64,000 nucleotides of DNA from Xiphias gladius (lineage: Eukaryota > Chordata > Actinopteri > Istiophoriformes > Xiphiidae), in assembly GCF_016859285.1 (NCBI RefSeq), contig NC_053419.1, positions 11,310,501 to 11,374,500 on the forward strand. The letters run 5' to 3'. Every line of letters starts with the position of its first letter. Position 1 is the first letter of the stretch. Below the pieces are notes generated by a model. That model made no database searches, was not told where the DNA came from, and saw only the letters and a program-made list of their open reading frames with translations. Positions 41,429 to 54,400 of the stretch are shown piece by piece. Position numbers and translations under genes: made by a program.

Positions 41429-43599
41429 ATAAACAAACAAACAAAAACACATACATGCTCATGGGTCTGACGGGGCCATTGTGTCATGACCTAGCCCAGC
41501 TGGACTCCTGGACTCAGGCAAGTGTGTTGTGTGTGTGTGTGTGTGTGTGTGTTTGTGAGAGAGAGAGAGAGAGAGAGAGGGCCGTTTTTGAGACAAATGC
41601 TGATACGTTCTAAAATTTGCAAATGGTGTTTCCGCGCTGAAACTCTTCTGCTCGTGTTTGTCTTTAAAATATGTTTCTGTAAGTTCAAAATACTTACCTG
41701 TAAATATCCTCAAGTCCCTTACATTTGATGGATCAACCCACCCATCCACCCATACCTAAATACTGCTGTCCTTACGTGTTGTGTGATGGGTTGTACCAAT
41801 TACCCTGTATGGATTATCCTCCGACACAATGATTCAGTGTGCTGGATGCACAATGAGCAGGCTGGCCGCAGGGCCAGATTTAGGCTAACAAGCTCGGTGG
41901 AGTTTAAATTGCCCAGTGTAACACTGACAAAAACTGTCGGTGATACCGCACTCTCTGACAGCACTTTCTTTGTCAAGGCCTGCTGCCTTTGTCTGACAGG
42001 CTGTTTACTACAATACTTCTTGTTAAAGGGCTTACAGCGAATTAGGTTTTTAACACATATTATGACACAGCTGTTGCAGCATTTTTCTCTATTACAGCAA
42101 AGAAAATGAGGCTTGGTAGGCTATGGAAATTAATCTCTTTATGCACTGACTGAATTGTTTCTCTCTAGGGTGATCGGGTGCACATCTAATCCTACATTTA
42201 GGCCAGGTGTAGGTGTAGGCCAGTGTCCGCTCACTGGTAACTGTATTAACCCTACCAGATCTTCATCAGGCATACACACAGGATGACAAAGGGCAAGGTA
42301 TATATAGGCACAAAGCTGACTACGTTATGCTGATGCCATGTCAACTGTTCAGATAGAAATAAACACTTACAATAAGATGCTTAAGATGGCGTCAAAAACA
42401 AAATATTGCAAAAACCTACAGAAATCACAAAAAAAGAATCAGAAAATATTCCACGAACTGCACGGACTAGAAAACAACGGTAAGAGGCAGAAAAAAGAAC
42501 CTAAAATGTACTTAATGCAGCTATATTGCAGATATGGGTTGACCAGCTAGTAATCTAGTAATAGAGCAAGTGCAACATTTATCACTTAAACCCAGCAGAA
42601 TCTGCAGAGGCCTTACGCTGCAGGTCATGAGAACATAAGATACATACATATGCACACATTGCTGCCGGACTTTCAACACCACATGGAAGTGGTCACACTT
42701 GTACTGATCAGAGCTGTACATAATGTACTCTGGCTGCAGTCCAGCCACAATGTGACATGCTCGAGAAGAAAAAAAACCCACAATAACAACAATGTAGCTT
42801 TCTTCAGAAATGTCCATAGATTGAGGGAGATAATCTTAATATACAATGTCATGTATAACATCACATTTGAAAGAGTTTTAAACGGAAATGAACTTCCAGT
42901 AAAAAACATGAACTTTTTAGCAGTGAATGTCATTTTTTTATCGTCTCCCTTCCTGTCTTTATCTACTGTCATGATAAATGTTTATTTACTGGCATTCCTC
43001 AGTGTACATGACGAATGATATAGCCCTGCTTGTGCCTACTGTGGTTATCTGCAATGATGACATATACGTACTCTAAACACACCGTAACAGTTTTCATTCT
43101 TTACTGAGACATGTGTACAGGTTCAATATGGGTGCACTGATTATCATCTCATCCATACACACGACATTAAACAACTCTGTGGACATACAGCAATGTCATG
43201 TCATAAACATTATATACAGTATATGTTTTTTCTTTCAGGTTCAGCTGTTCAAATATTGAACAGAAGAACTTGAAAAATTTGACTCTTGACATATGTTTAC
43301 GTGTCAAGAGTCAAGAGTCAGCTCTTTTTGTGATTAGTGCATAAAATTGTTTAATATATTTATTCATAATATACATTTAGGCAAATATCTGTATGTATAC
43401 GTGTGTCTGTGTGTATGTGTGTCTACGTGTGTGTCAAGGAGTAATTATGGAGAATAAAGGCCTGGTTGTACAGAGTGAAACTGTGGGTTTTGAAGTGAGA
43501 TGGGAGATGCTTTTCTGTTTGGCTGAGCAGACTCAATGGTTCTATTCAGCCACCCCCCTTACTGCCCATTGTCCTCCCACCACGAGCCCTCCACACTCA

Positions 43600-43611
43600 C
43601 ACTCACACACA

Positions 43612-43678
<67 letters not shown>
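43600..43678. repeat. (AC)n microsatellite
   Basis: AC run, perfect from about 43617. Confidence 0.92.
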
Positions 43679-43680
<2 letters not shown>

Positions 43681-46600
43681 CTGTAGGGACTCAGTGGAAT
43701 AGGAGTGGAGGCCTGGAGGAGAAAGAAGGATGGAGTGTTGGGGGATGAGGCAGCTCCTGCTGAATCTGAGAGCTGTTTGAGGGGGGTGAAGTGAGGAAGA
43801 GAGGTGATCTGGTGGAAGGAAACATTGTTGGATGGAGTAGAGGGATAGAGGGAAAATTGTGATGCCTAAGTTTCTCTTAAATGTAATCTTTAAACCTTTC
43901 TTAATATAGTTTCCCTGCAGGAGCTTGATGTCTTACTAGCAGCGTCATTGCAAATCCTCAACTACCCAAACTGTTTGATATGTCTTTTACTCTCAGTGTT
44001 CTTCAGTGCCATTGTTCAACCAAAGGAGACAGGATTAAACCCCTGTTTACACAAAAGTTAACTGGAGCAGGACCCTGAGCTGCTGTAGCTGTAATCAGTT
44101 GTCTTTGACGTCCTCTGTGACAACACTTTAATAATTTGTCACTATTTTGTAAAATTGACGAACCAGCAGAGAGAAAAAAAAAAACATGGAGAAAATGTCA
44201 TCAAAGAGAAGTTGTAACTATCTCTCTCAAAGACATAGTTAAAACCTTTCTGTCTATCACTCCGCATGGGACACCCTTTTTTGGCACATGTTGGGACCCT
44301 TGTTTGTCCATTAATGTTCATAGTTTACTACGGTCAAGAAAACACATGTTGTCACCATCTCGGTTCGACCCTTCCCCAGCAGTTAACCAGCTCCACACGA
44401 CAGAAAAAAACCCTCACACTATAGCTCGCATACAAACACACAGTCGTCACACAATAGTCTGGCTTGGGGTATGAGGAATTCGCACTCGTCGGGGGTTAAT
44501 GATCATCGGCCACTGGTTTGGAGCCCATTAGGCCATTGATCTGGCTGCGTCTTTTATACCACCTGGGGAAAGGAATGTGCTGGGTCTCCTATTGTGTCTG
44601 TCTGTCTGCGAGTGTCACCGAGTGGTCATACACCCTCTGTGCGTGTGTGTGTGTGTGTGAGTCAAAGAGAGGTCAGTCAAAGCAGAATGGGCCAGAGCTT
44701 CACACACTGTGCAGAGAGACAGTGGAGGGTTGAATATTCTTGAGGTCAAGGGTCACGTGGTCTTGATTGAATTGAACACAGAATTTAAGACACGCATGAG
44801 AAACATTTATGACCACACACTGACTTTATATGAACACAAAAAATACGAACACGTTCTGGTATCCTGGCTCATAAACCTGCACACACTGACACCACGAGGA
44901 CACAGTCCCTGAAAAAACCACCAGGGAGGTGGATAAGTGATAATGCAGAGCTCAGCACCTTTGGTGACTACGTGAGGCGCATACATACACACCAAACACA
45001 CAAAGGGAAGAAAGGAGCTTCATTCACAGCTGCTTCTATTAGGTGGCTGAATTTATTGCCTCCTCTTATCCTATCCTCCATCCTTCTTCAAAAACAATAA
45101 AACTTCTCCACAGGTGGAAAACAACTAATTACAAGCACTCTCATTAGTTTTTTAAGCAGCTGATTCATGCACTACTACTTTTTTTCGAAACATTCATGAA
45201 ATAAATAATTCTCAATTCACTGAAGTAGATTTTGGATGAGGTAAACTATCATTTAGTAGAGTGGCATACATTATAATGGGTGTATGAATTGTAACTAATT
45301 TACACAGTGAGAAACCTATTCTTTATTAATAATCAGGTATGCAGTTAAGTTAATAAGTTATTAAAGGGTGATGTGTTATGATCTGCAGTTGCTAATGTTA
45401 CTAAGCTGTTAATCAGTGGATTCAGAAATGTTCAAACGGTCTATCAGAGGGATCCTCATTATGAGTCCAAGAAAAATGGACATTAAGTTTTTCTGCAGGG
45501 GGATTATCAGATGCCAAATTGATAGAGCTTATTAATTGCAATTACCATTATATAAAGTACTGGTAAGTTAAATATTAACCCTGAACTCTCAGATTCATAA
45601 GAGGATAAAACAGACTATTTTGTTTTATTTTCTTTCAGAATTTTTTTTTTTTTTTTTTTAGCAAATAACAACTCAAAACACCTCAAAAATCTTCTTTTTT
45701 TGTTTATTTACCTCTGTTACTTTTTAAGAAAATGCAGTTTTTGTATCATTACCCCAAAAATCACTCTTATGCGTTTCATATGGAAATTCATAGGAATCTT
45801 TAAGAGATTTTTGTCAGGAACAGTATTTACCGTGGTCCACACATTACCACTCACCTACATTACTTTACATGGCAAGACAATTCTATGTTTGATACATGTA
45901 AGTGATATAATATCTGTATTTTTTTACCTCCGAATAACTGATATCACCAAATTCATAGTTGTTTTACGTAACATTTATAGCAGTAGATGTGGGAGAACTG
46001 TTTCCATAGCTACGTAGCTTGGCTGACTTGGTAGCTAAGTTGTGTAACTTAGAGAGATAGACTAATATTTTGATGCTGGAACTTACAAATAAACAGTGCA
46101 TAGTTTAAATAATGCCATTATGGAAATCAAATATGTTTTGAGCTCAATTATGAAGATAGCATTTATTTATTTTTTAAAAAGTATTATTTTATATGGGTCA
46201 TTTTTGACATTCCATTTAAATTTTATATTTATTTTGTACTTTTTCTTGACTAGCAATCAACTTGTACTTGAGTAATATTCGAGTACCATTTTCTCTTTCC
46301 AAACCTGAACATTTGTCTGAATTCTGTCTGTTTTCGGAGCAAACGTCTGTTCAGGTCTCGGACTTACTGAAAAGACCCAGATGACAGAGCTGGGATTTAG
46401 GGGAGGGGGTTGGCGGGGTCTTTAAATGTTGGGGGCTGCCAGTTGGTCGGCCATGTAATCAGAGTTGAACTTGAAGAAGGAAAGAAAGTGATGTCCAAGA
46501 CAAGATGAGAGAGAGTGATGTGTGTCTTTGTGTGTGTGTGCGTGCGTGTGTTTGAAGGGGGTCCTCTGTCGGCAGGACAATAGTCAGTGGGAGCAGCAGC

Positions 46601-47135
46601 TGACCAGAGAATCCCTTCTTCTTTTGTAATCCTGCATAATGACGTCTCCACCACACACACTCGCCTCTACCCTACCCTCCCTCCCTTCTCACCCCATCAC
46701 TGCTCATCCGTCCTCCTGATTTAGCATCAAGGCATTAACTTCAGCATCATCTCTGTCTCTCTCTCTTACCTCTCCCATCCCTCTTTCTTTGCTTCTACCT
46801 TCCCTCCTCTTTCGAATTGTCCATCAAACCCCTGTGACTTCCACTTGTTTTTCTGTCCATCCTGCACTTCAGAATCCCATATTCTCTCCATAAATCATTT
46901 AGCGTGTACATGTGTCTTTGTGTGTCTGTGTCCTAAAGAATGTAACCTCTAAGATGCTCTCCCAAACTGAGTAAATATCTCCACTACAGGCCATATGTTC
47001 ATTGTGTGCATGTCCAGCTCTGTGTGCAACCTGTGTGAATTGACATCTGTTTCACTTTGTTCAGTGAAAGAGACGTTGATTCACTTATAAGGTTGACTGA
47101 ACAGAAGTATTACTATTATTATTATTATTATTATT

Positions 47136-47665
47136 CGCTAAGTCTACTTAAAATATCAAAAGTAAAAGTACTTGTTCTGCATAAAAAGCGGCCTGTGTGC
47201 CTCATCATTATATATGACACTTTAGATTTAACTACTATTATTAGGTGGTTTAGTCCAGTGGTCACCAACCTTGGGGTCTGTCCGCTTGTAAAGGATGACA
47301 AGATAAATCTAAGGGGTCGTGAGATGATTAATATGGTAGGAAAAAAAAAAATTAATCAAATAAAACCATCTAAGAAGTTCAGAGGGGAAATTGATTTTAT
47401 GGAGCTGCTAACAAGTCATGGAAATGTGAAATGTGACAAGGTTTTGGTCTGCTTTGGTCTAATTGTTAGCAATATATTTTATTTCACAAGCTTAAAATAC
47501 TGTATGTTTTTAATGTAAAATGATATGAATTTTGAGATGTAACTAGTAACTATAGCTTTCAAATAAATTTAGTGTAGCAAAAAGTACATTAATTTCCTCT
47601 GAAATGTAGTGGGGAACAGTGAGGAACAAGTACCTCAAAATAATACTTAGGTACAGCACTTGAAA
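47136..47665. mobile_element. hAT-like element interrupted by a second element
   Basis: Left part (47136-47255, with AAAAGTAAAAGTACTTGTTC) and right part (47536-47665, with TGTAACTAGTAACTATAGC, CTCTGAAATGTAGTG and AAGTACCTC) belong to the same family as the elements in the 61-kb duplication. The block 47256-47535, starting CCAGTGGTCACCAACCTTGG and containing AAGGGGTCGTGAGATGATTA, is a different repeat inserted into it. Confidence 0.45.
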
Positions 47666-48359
47666 TAATAAAATGTCCAGACTCTGGTTCATTTCATATT
47701 TCCAAATGCTAATTAAGCAGGTGTCACAGTAAAAGGGCTACTGAAGGCCTGGCAGAGGGTAAAGCATGCTTTCAGCAGGGTGGTGGACAATCTGGAGGCC
47801 TTCAGCTTCGCTTGGACAGTAGGGGGAGTATTAGGTGCAGCGAGGGAGGAGGTGGGCTTTGTTTTATTCTTCTAATTGTCCTGAATTAAAAAAAACAACT
47901 CTACCCTCTCTTACTTTCCTTCTAACTTGCAACAAACCAATTCTAGTTAATCAGAAGCCTAAACATTTCTTTGAATTCGTAGGCTTGCAGAGCACCAGAC
48001 AGCGTGGAACTGACTGCATTTTGTGCGCTTACAATGAGTAATACTGACCAACTCAGCCAGTGGTCAGCCAGTTAGAAAAACTTAAAGGCTGGCAAACATC
48101 TAGAAGGACACACAGAGCTCACTGTTGTGATGAACCAGCTGAAGCGTGGTGGGAATTTTCCTGTCAAATATGTGGTTAGCCCAGCCCATCTATGCAAAGG
48201 TACTGGAAAGTTTTGTGCATGACTAATTGAAGTTATCGCTTCCTTTCTCTCTTCGTGGGAACTTGCTAAAAATGTTTTCCTCTCTTACTCTTGCTGTTCT
48301 CTTGAAAAGCAAGCTGAGGTGTCCGAGTGTGTCAATAAGTGTGTCTCAGTGAATGTGCA

Positions 48360-48360
<1 letters not shown>

Positions 48361-48427
<67 letters not shown>
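48361..48427. repeat. (GT)n microsatellite
   Basis: Uninterrupted GT run. Confidence 0.92.
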
Positions 48428-48430
<3 letters not shown>

Positions 48431-49816
48431 TTGCACTTGTTTGGTAGCTCTCCTCCCGGCAGCACCAGGTGATATGGCCTGGTACGGAAGGTCACCGCTG
48501 TGATGTCACTTCCCTTTCCTCTCCGGATATTCCCAGCATTCTACTGCCAGCAGCCGGGAACTCTGGGAACTAAGAGCAGGAAGCCTGGCTCCTTCGCAGG
48601 AGGGGGAGAGAGAGAGGGAGAGAGGGAGAGGGAGAGGGAGAGAGAGGAAGTAGTGATGAGGTTATGTGGTGATTTTGCAGCATTGAATGACTCATTTGCT
48701 GTAAAAAATAAACGTAAACAGCGAGAAGAGAGTTAAATTGATGGAGAAGAGTTAATGACACAGGAACGAGGAAGGTTCTGTTGTGTGCTGTCTGTGTCTT
48801 TTACTGTTCTGTGTTAAAATCTTGTGAAATACATGTGAATCATCTTGAAATAGAGAAATAGCGCCCCCTCCTGGTTATGCCCACACAATGAAAATCAGTA
48901 GGCCAGAAGATGACAAAGGCCCATTGAATCCTTTGGTTTTACTGAGATTGACTATATTTCCTCACTGTTTGGGGTCCCACACACCCCACTAGTGTATGTT
49001 TAATAATCATGATAATAACTGGAAAATCTCTAGATATATATTTTTCATTTCTACTGTCCCTATAAAACTCAGTAAGTGGAAAGGTTTCGAAGAGGCAACA
49101 CCTCCCTTTGCCGTGCAGGAACAAAATAAAGAATCACTTTAAGGCATTGTTATTAAATCAAGTAAGGAAATATTTCATGCTTTATATGTTATGAGGACTA
49201 TGTATTAACAAATATATATTTTTTGTTTGTCAAAAAGTAATTTAGAGACAAGTGGACAGTATTTACATACAGTAAAATAGGTTGAAATCCCTGTTACACC
49301 TCCAATTAAAACTGCTTTAAAATCTCAAACAACATAGATCCAGATCGACTTAATTGGGATTTGGGAATTATAATGCTGCATACAAAGTACTGTTTACACC
49401 AATACAGACCATATGAAAATCCACTATATTTAATCAAGTTTTACAGATGAGGTCTCATAAGATAAGGAAATGCAATGAAGTATCAAGTTAAAAAAACATC
49501 GGCAAAGTGAGTAATGTTTTTTTTTATAATAATGATCCATTATGATATAACTTTGTATATTACAATAGATAGCGCAGAAACAAAATCATTATATTTCTTT
49601 AATGGCCTCCTTACTGTATGTAATACTGGTTCACGTTGAAACTCTGAATGATAAGTTAAAATGAGTAACGTTTTCCTACAGGAAAAACAGGTTCTCCTGA
49701 ACCAACAACAGATCTACTTACTAGTAGCATCACCAGTTAACTTACAGATAAAGGTTTTGCTTAAAAAAACTCCACATGGTTAGCTTATAAAATACAACAA
49801 ATTGTTACAGATTAAA

Positions 49817-50130
49817 CCAGTGGCTCCCAACCATTTGGCTTGTGAACCCTTAGAAAAAAGTCATTGTCTAACTGGGGCTCCTTGTCACATTTCAGATATC
49901 TATGAGTTATTATTAGCTGTCATTATTATTATTATTAGTTATTCATTAGTTATTACTTCAAGTTTCAAGAAAAGTCCAAAACATGAAAACCTACATACAA
50001 ACAAACAAGTAATCAGGTGTAAAGTTTCAACCAACAGAAGACACCAGCAACAGCGGAGAGGATGACTCTTCTTTCCTGTGTTGTGCCCATATCCAAGAAT
50101 AAAGATACTGCAAATCTGTAGAAAAGACAC
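49817..50130. repeat. Interspersed repeat starting CCAGTGGCTCCCAACC
   Basis: The opening CCAGTGGCTCCCAACCATTTGGCTTGTGAAC resembles the end of a hAT-type fish repeat (CAGTGGTTCCCAACC). The right border is approximate and no second inverted end was found. Confidence 0.4.
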
Positions 50131-51304
50131 AATAATACAGGAAAAAAAAAAAAATGCACTTGTTACTGATTCCTCTTCTGCCACATCATGGCATTTATTG
50201 ATTTGTTGAAGTCGCAGTAACTCTCTAGTCCAACGTTTAAGTCTGTTGTTAATATGTTTATTCTGTTAGTTGTTTTTTGAGGCAGAGCAACTGAAATTCA
50301 GTGCAGGAAAACCTGTTTGCTGAAGGCAAACTGAGTGAGTCGAAGAAACAGCGCTGCTCATCCGAGCTCATCGAGCTACCAAAGTTAGATATTAGATGTT
50401 GCGTAGTGCGTTTAGACAATGCTAAGGCTATCTGGACGGTGCAGAGCTTGTGCAGCTTTTGTATATCCACCTAATCAGCTGCAGAAAAAAAAACTACAGA
50501 GCAACACTCAAAGTGGGTTGGAACCAATCAAGATACATCAATTTTATATCATAAATGCTTTAAGGGATATAGGAATAATTGCTAATTATTATGGCTCTTT
50601 CATTTTCTTCACAGCATGTGAACAGTGTGCTGAGAACAAATGAGACGGTAATTCAAAGTGATATGCAACTGTCTGGTCTCTTAAACTCATTCAAATGGGA
50701 AACCCAGAAATGATAGGATTAACCGAGGATTGCAAGATAGTTTGGGCCTTGTTACAATAATTAGGGATTTGGCTGAATCCAGGCCTAGATTATTAATACA
50801 TACCCGGTCATGCATCTATCGTAGGTGAGAGAGCCAGGTCCCTTGTGCCACCACACAGCAAACATTCACAGAGTCAGAAAGGCAGCCATCATAATAAACT
50901 CCTCCACAACTAGGACTAGGAGTCGTATTAGATAAATAACCCTTTATCCAAGCGAGTGCAGATTTTGAGAAATGGAAACATTCTCACTCAGTTTTAAACA
51001 TAGAGAAGATACTGTATACAGTGCATACAATCTACAACCACCACTAGTTTACTCTGAACAAGATCTTTAACCCCGTGGTCAATAATCTGGACTATAGAAG
51101 TAACCTGGTCTGTGAGCATGAAAAGAACATGGCGAGAGCATATAAGTGGTATCTTTAATGTGAACCTGAAAAGGGAGAAAGTCTAGATTTTTGTGTCGTG
51201 TCATCTGTATGTATTTGTGGAACCCAGGAGGCAACTACATCAGCACAAGCCAATGGGAATACTATAAACAATAAAAACACCAGCCAAACAGAATAATGAC
51301 TTCC

Positions 51305-51310
51305 TTTATT
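51305..51310 (-). promoter_or_regulatory. ambp: Poly(A) signal of ambp
   Basis: AATAAA on the minus strand lies about 160 bases after the ambp stop codon and fits a short 3' UTR. Confidence 0.6.
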
Positions 51311-51468
51311 GGTGATTGGTTGTGATATAACTTCTCATATTTTGTGAGTGCTGCGACAAAATCATAATCTGCGCCTTGTGTGATGCCAATTTACGTTCCA
51401 TCACTCGTTCCATCCGTGACAGGTGAGCAGCGATGTTTCCTCATCTCATGTAGTTTTTCCTTCAGGAG

Positions 51469-54400
51469 CTATGTGTCTGTAAAAGAGCAAAAAGACATTA
51501 GATACATTTATCCTATGTGGGTGGAGGCAGTTTAACCAAGTTTTCTTCCTGGTGTTTATCAGGTAACAGCAGTGATATCAGTGTGCTGAATTCTCTTTCT
51601 TCGACAGGAATCAGTCAGTTGGTTTTCCGTGGGCTGGGTCATCTAGATGTGTCCTTGTTTCCATTTGCATTCTGCTTGTGTTTCTGTTCTGCATTCCTGT
51701 CTTTTTATTTAATTCAGCATCTCACCTTTAACCACCCCACAGTACTCCTCACACTCAGCCTTGCTGTAGAACTTGTTGCTGTTGGCCTGGCAGAAGTCCT
51801 GTTTGTAGCGCACACACAGACCGATGGTGGAGTCAAAGGCCCAGATGGGTGGCTGACCTGTGCAGTGTACGGCTACCACGGGCAGACGGCACACAGCTGG
51901 AGACACGGAGCAATCCAGTGTTGATATTTTTTATGGAAGTTTTTTTTTTTGGTCGCATATTTTTTTCCAGCCCACACATGTGCATCATGACAGTCAGCAT
52001 TACTTAATTCTGGCCCAAGGATCTGTTTGACAGTTCTGTTCTGGTAGTCCCTTTTTCAAACTGTCATTCTTGAAGATTTTTTTTTTTTCTTTTTATGCGT
52101 GCCCCCTTCAGCAAACGCATAGAAAGAAAAAAAACAGGACGAAACAAAACAAAAATGCACTGACAGAATAAACTAGCAATGGGCAAAAATATTGATGTTC
52201 TATGTATTGCATGATAATCCCATATGCAGATGTTGTGTTGTGTTTTTCACTCCTCACCCTCAGTGCGACATCTCTGCAGACACTCTCTCTCATTTTCAAA
52301 GTTGTTCTGGTTGCCCAGACATCCTCCATAGTTAAAGATTTCACACCTCATTGAGGTTGCGTTGTAGTAGTACTTTTGATCAGCCCAAAACATGGTCCTG
52401 TGTCTGGTGCTGCGTTACAGGCCTCTGGGGGGGGGGTTACAACAGTTACACAGTTACAAGATCAGAATCAAGATCTCTGATCTTCCGTTCAGCACTCGTT
52501 AATTTTCATGCATGTGTTATGCCGTACGCTCATATGTAAGCCTATCATAGTATGTCAGTAATCAACTGAGTACGCAGCTCTCGTACCGGTTCCATTGAAA
52601 AGCGGTGAGTCATCACCAGAACCCTCCTCCTCTGCAGGAGCTAGAGACGGCACCGCATTTCTCCTGACCCGCTGGATGAGAGCCACAGACAGACTCAGTC
52701 AGAGATACAAAGCCGCCTGTACTACAAATATTCCAAGTATTCTCTCTAATACTGTCCCTTATGCTGTTTAAAATGACAGCATCCTATATTCTCTAACTCC
52801 TTGTTCCAATAGCTTTTCAGAGCTATATCACATTTTACAGAGGGAGTTACTAATATACAAAACTTCATTTTTTGTACAGTTGCAGCATTACATTAATAGT
52901 TTAATTAAGCATGCCTTGCCAATATTAATTGAACAAAACTAAAATGCATTGTCCACATTAATTTGAACTAATAATCTAACTCTCTAAAAGGGACTATTTT
53001 TATAATATGTACTTTTAAATTATATGTATACTGTACATCTGTTGCGAATACATCTGTAGTTTTACTTGAGGAAAAATCATGATTTTTATTTGGGGTATTT
53101 ACCATTATACTTCTTCAAACAACTTTTATACTGTTATTTTACTGTTCCACCGAGAGCACAGCAGGACAGCAAGCTGGTCTAGTTTGCATTTTTACGGCCA
53201 TCTGAGCAGGGCATGTTAACATGAAATCAATTTTCATTTTCTCCTGCTTTACAGTCAGAAAAATATGACCAGCATTAAATGTCATTTTAGGTATCCCTAT
53301 ATAAATGAACTGCTGCTACTGCTGCTGCCAGTGTTTTTAGTAATATACTACAACTACTGTAAAGACGGGATTTATAATTATTTGACTTAAAACCACTTGT
53401 ATTTGACCTACTCAGCAAGAAGAGTAAAAAAACATCCTCAATTGGTCAATTATTGTAAGACAGACGATGCATCATATAACAATAAAAGTTTGATTAGTTA
53501 AATGTGCTTTTATTTTATTTGTACCTGAGGCTCAGGCTGAGCTGGTGGTTCTGCCACCTGCTCTACAGGAACACAGTCACCTGGGCAGACATGAAATGAA
53601 AACACATCATTTAGACGCATAGACTCTTTTAACATCTTCAGTGGTCTTAATGTCTCGTTCTTGTTTTTATGCTGCCTTGCTCCAACAAAAATGTCAGTGG
53701 AGATCTGAGTGACGTTGCCATCTCCCTCCACGCACCTCGAACGCTCTGTCAAAATATCGTCTGAATGTTTCGTATCTAGAGGCACGTTGGTGCAGGCACG
53801 TTTGTGACACTCTGTGCCTCTGTGTTGTACCTCTGTTCTGCTTGATGACAATAGTGTCGTCGCTCATCCCCTGTTGTCTGACCAGTGTTTTGAAGTCATC
53901 CAGCACAGTGGCTCTCACAGCCATAGTTCGACCTGAAGAGGACAGAGTAGCTTAGCTGAAGCAGATGTTAAAGGCATTTTTAACACGGTGTAAGGGTTTG
54001 AGGTAGAAGAGTGTTTTTAAATTCACCTAATGATGACTTTAACTTAAACTAGTCAGACATTAACTTTTGTCAAAATGACTGATTTCAATATGTAATCATA
54101 CATTTCATTAGAGACAATTTATTCAATTTGATTTAAAATATTGTGTGAGAATTTATTCATATAAACGAATATGGTCTATTTTACCATAAATTAGGGGAAA
54201 TCCTAACACTTGAATACATTAAAACTAATTGTAGGAACTAGATTGATTTTGTTTTGTGGTTTATTTAGCAGAATTTAAAATTTTAAAAGAGCAAAATACA
54301 ACACTGGTAAAAAAAAGAATGAATATGCCAGTGTCTCTACAGAGTGTCCACTTACTGTAAAGCTTAACTGATGTGGTCTTCTCCCCTGCCAGTTTCTGTT

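Larger units (their letters stand above)
34466..51289. other. Gene-free spacer between nrarp and the lipocalin cluster
   Basis: No gene or RNA gene recognised in about 17 kb. It holds AC/GT arrays (41116-41188, 43610-43678, 48364-48427), a GATA run (41357-41428), GA/TC tracts (39341-39369, 48604-48649), CT-rich segments and several transposon relics. Open frames are short or low in complexity. A regulatory role cannot be judged without comparison to other fish. Confidence 0.5.

Noticed and set aside
41116..43678. Regular repeats that could suggest a CRISPR-like array
   Set aside because: They are dinucleotide and tetranucleotide microsatellites in vertebrate DNA, with no spacer structure.
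47057..47518. 153-codon open frame with a poly-Tyr stretch
   Set aside because: It is a translation of an ATT run and two nested repeats.
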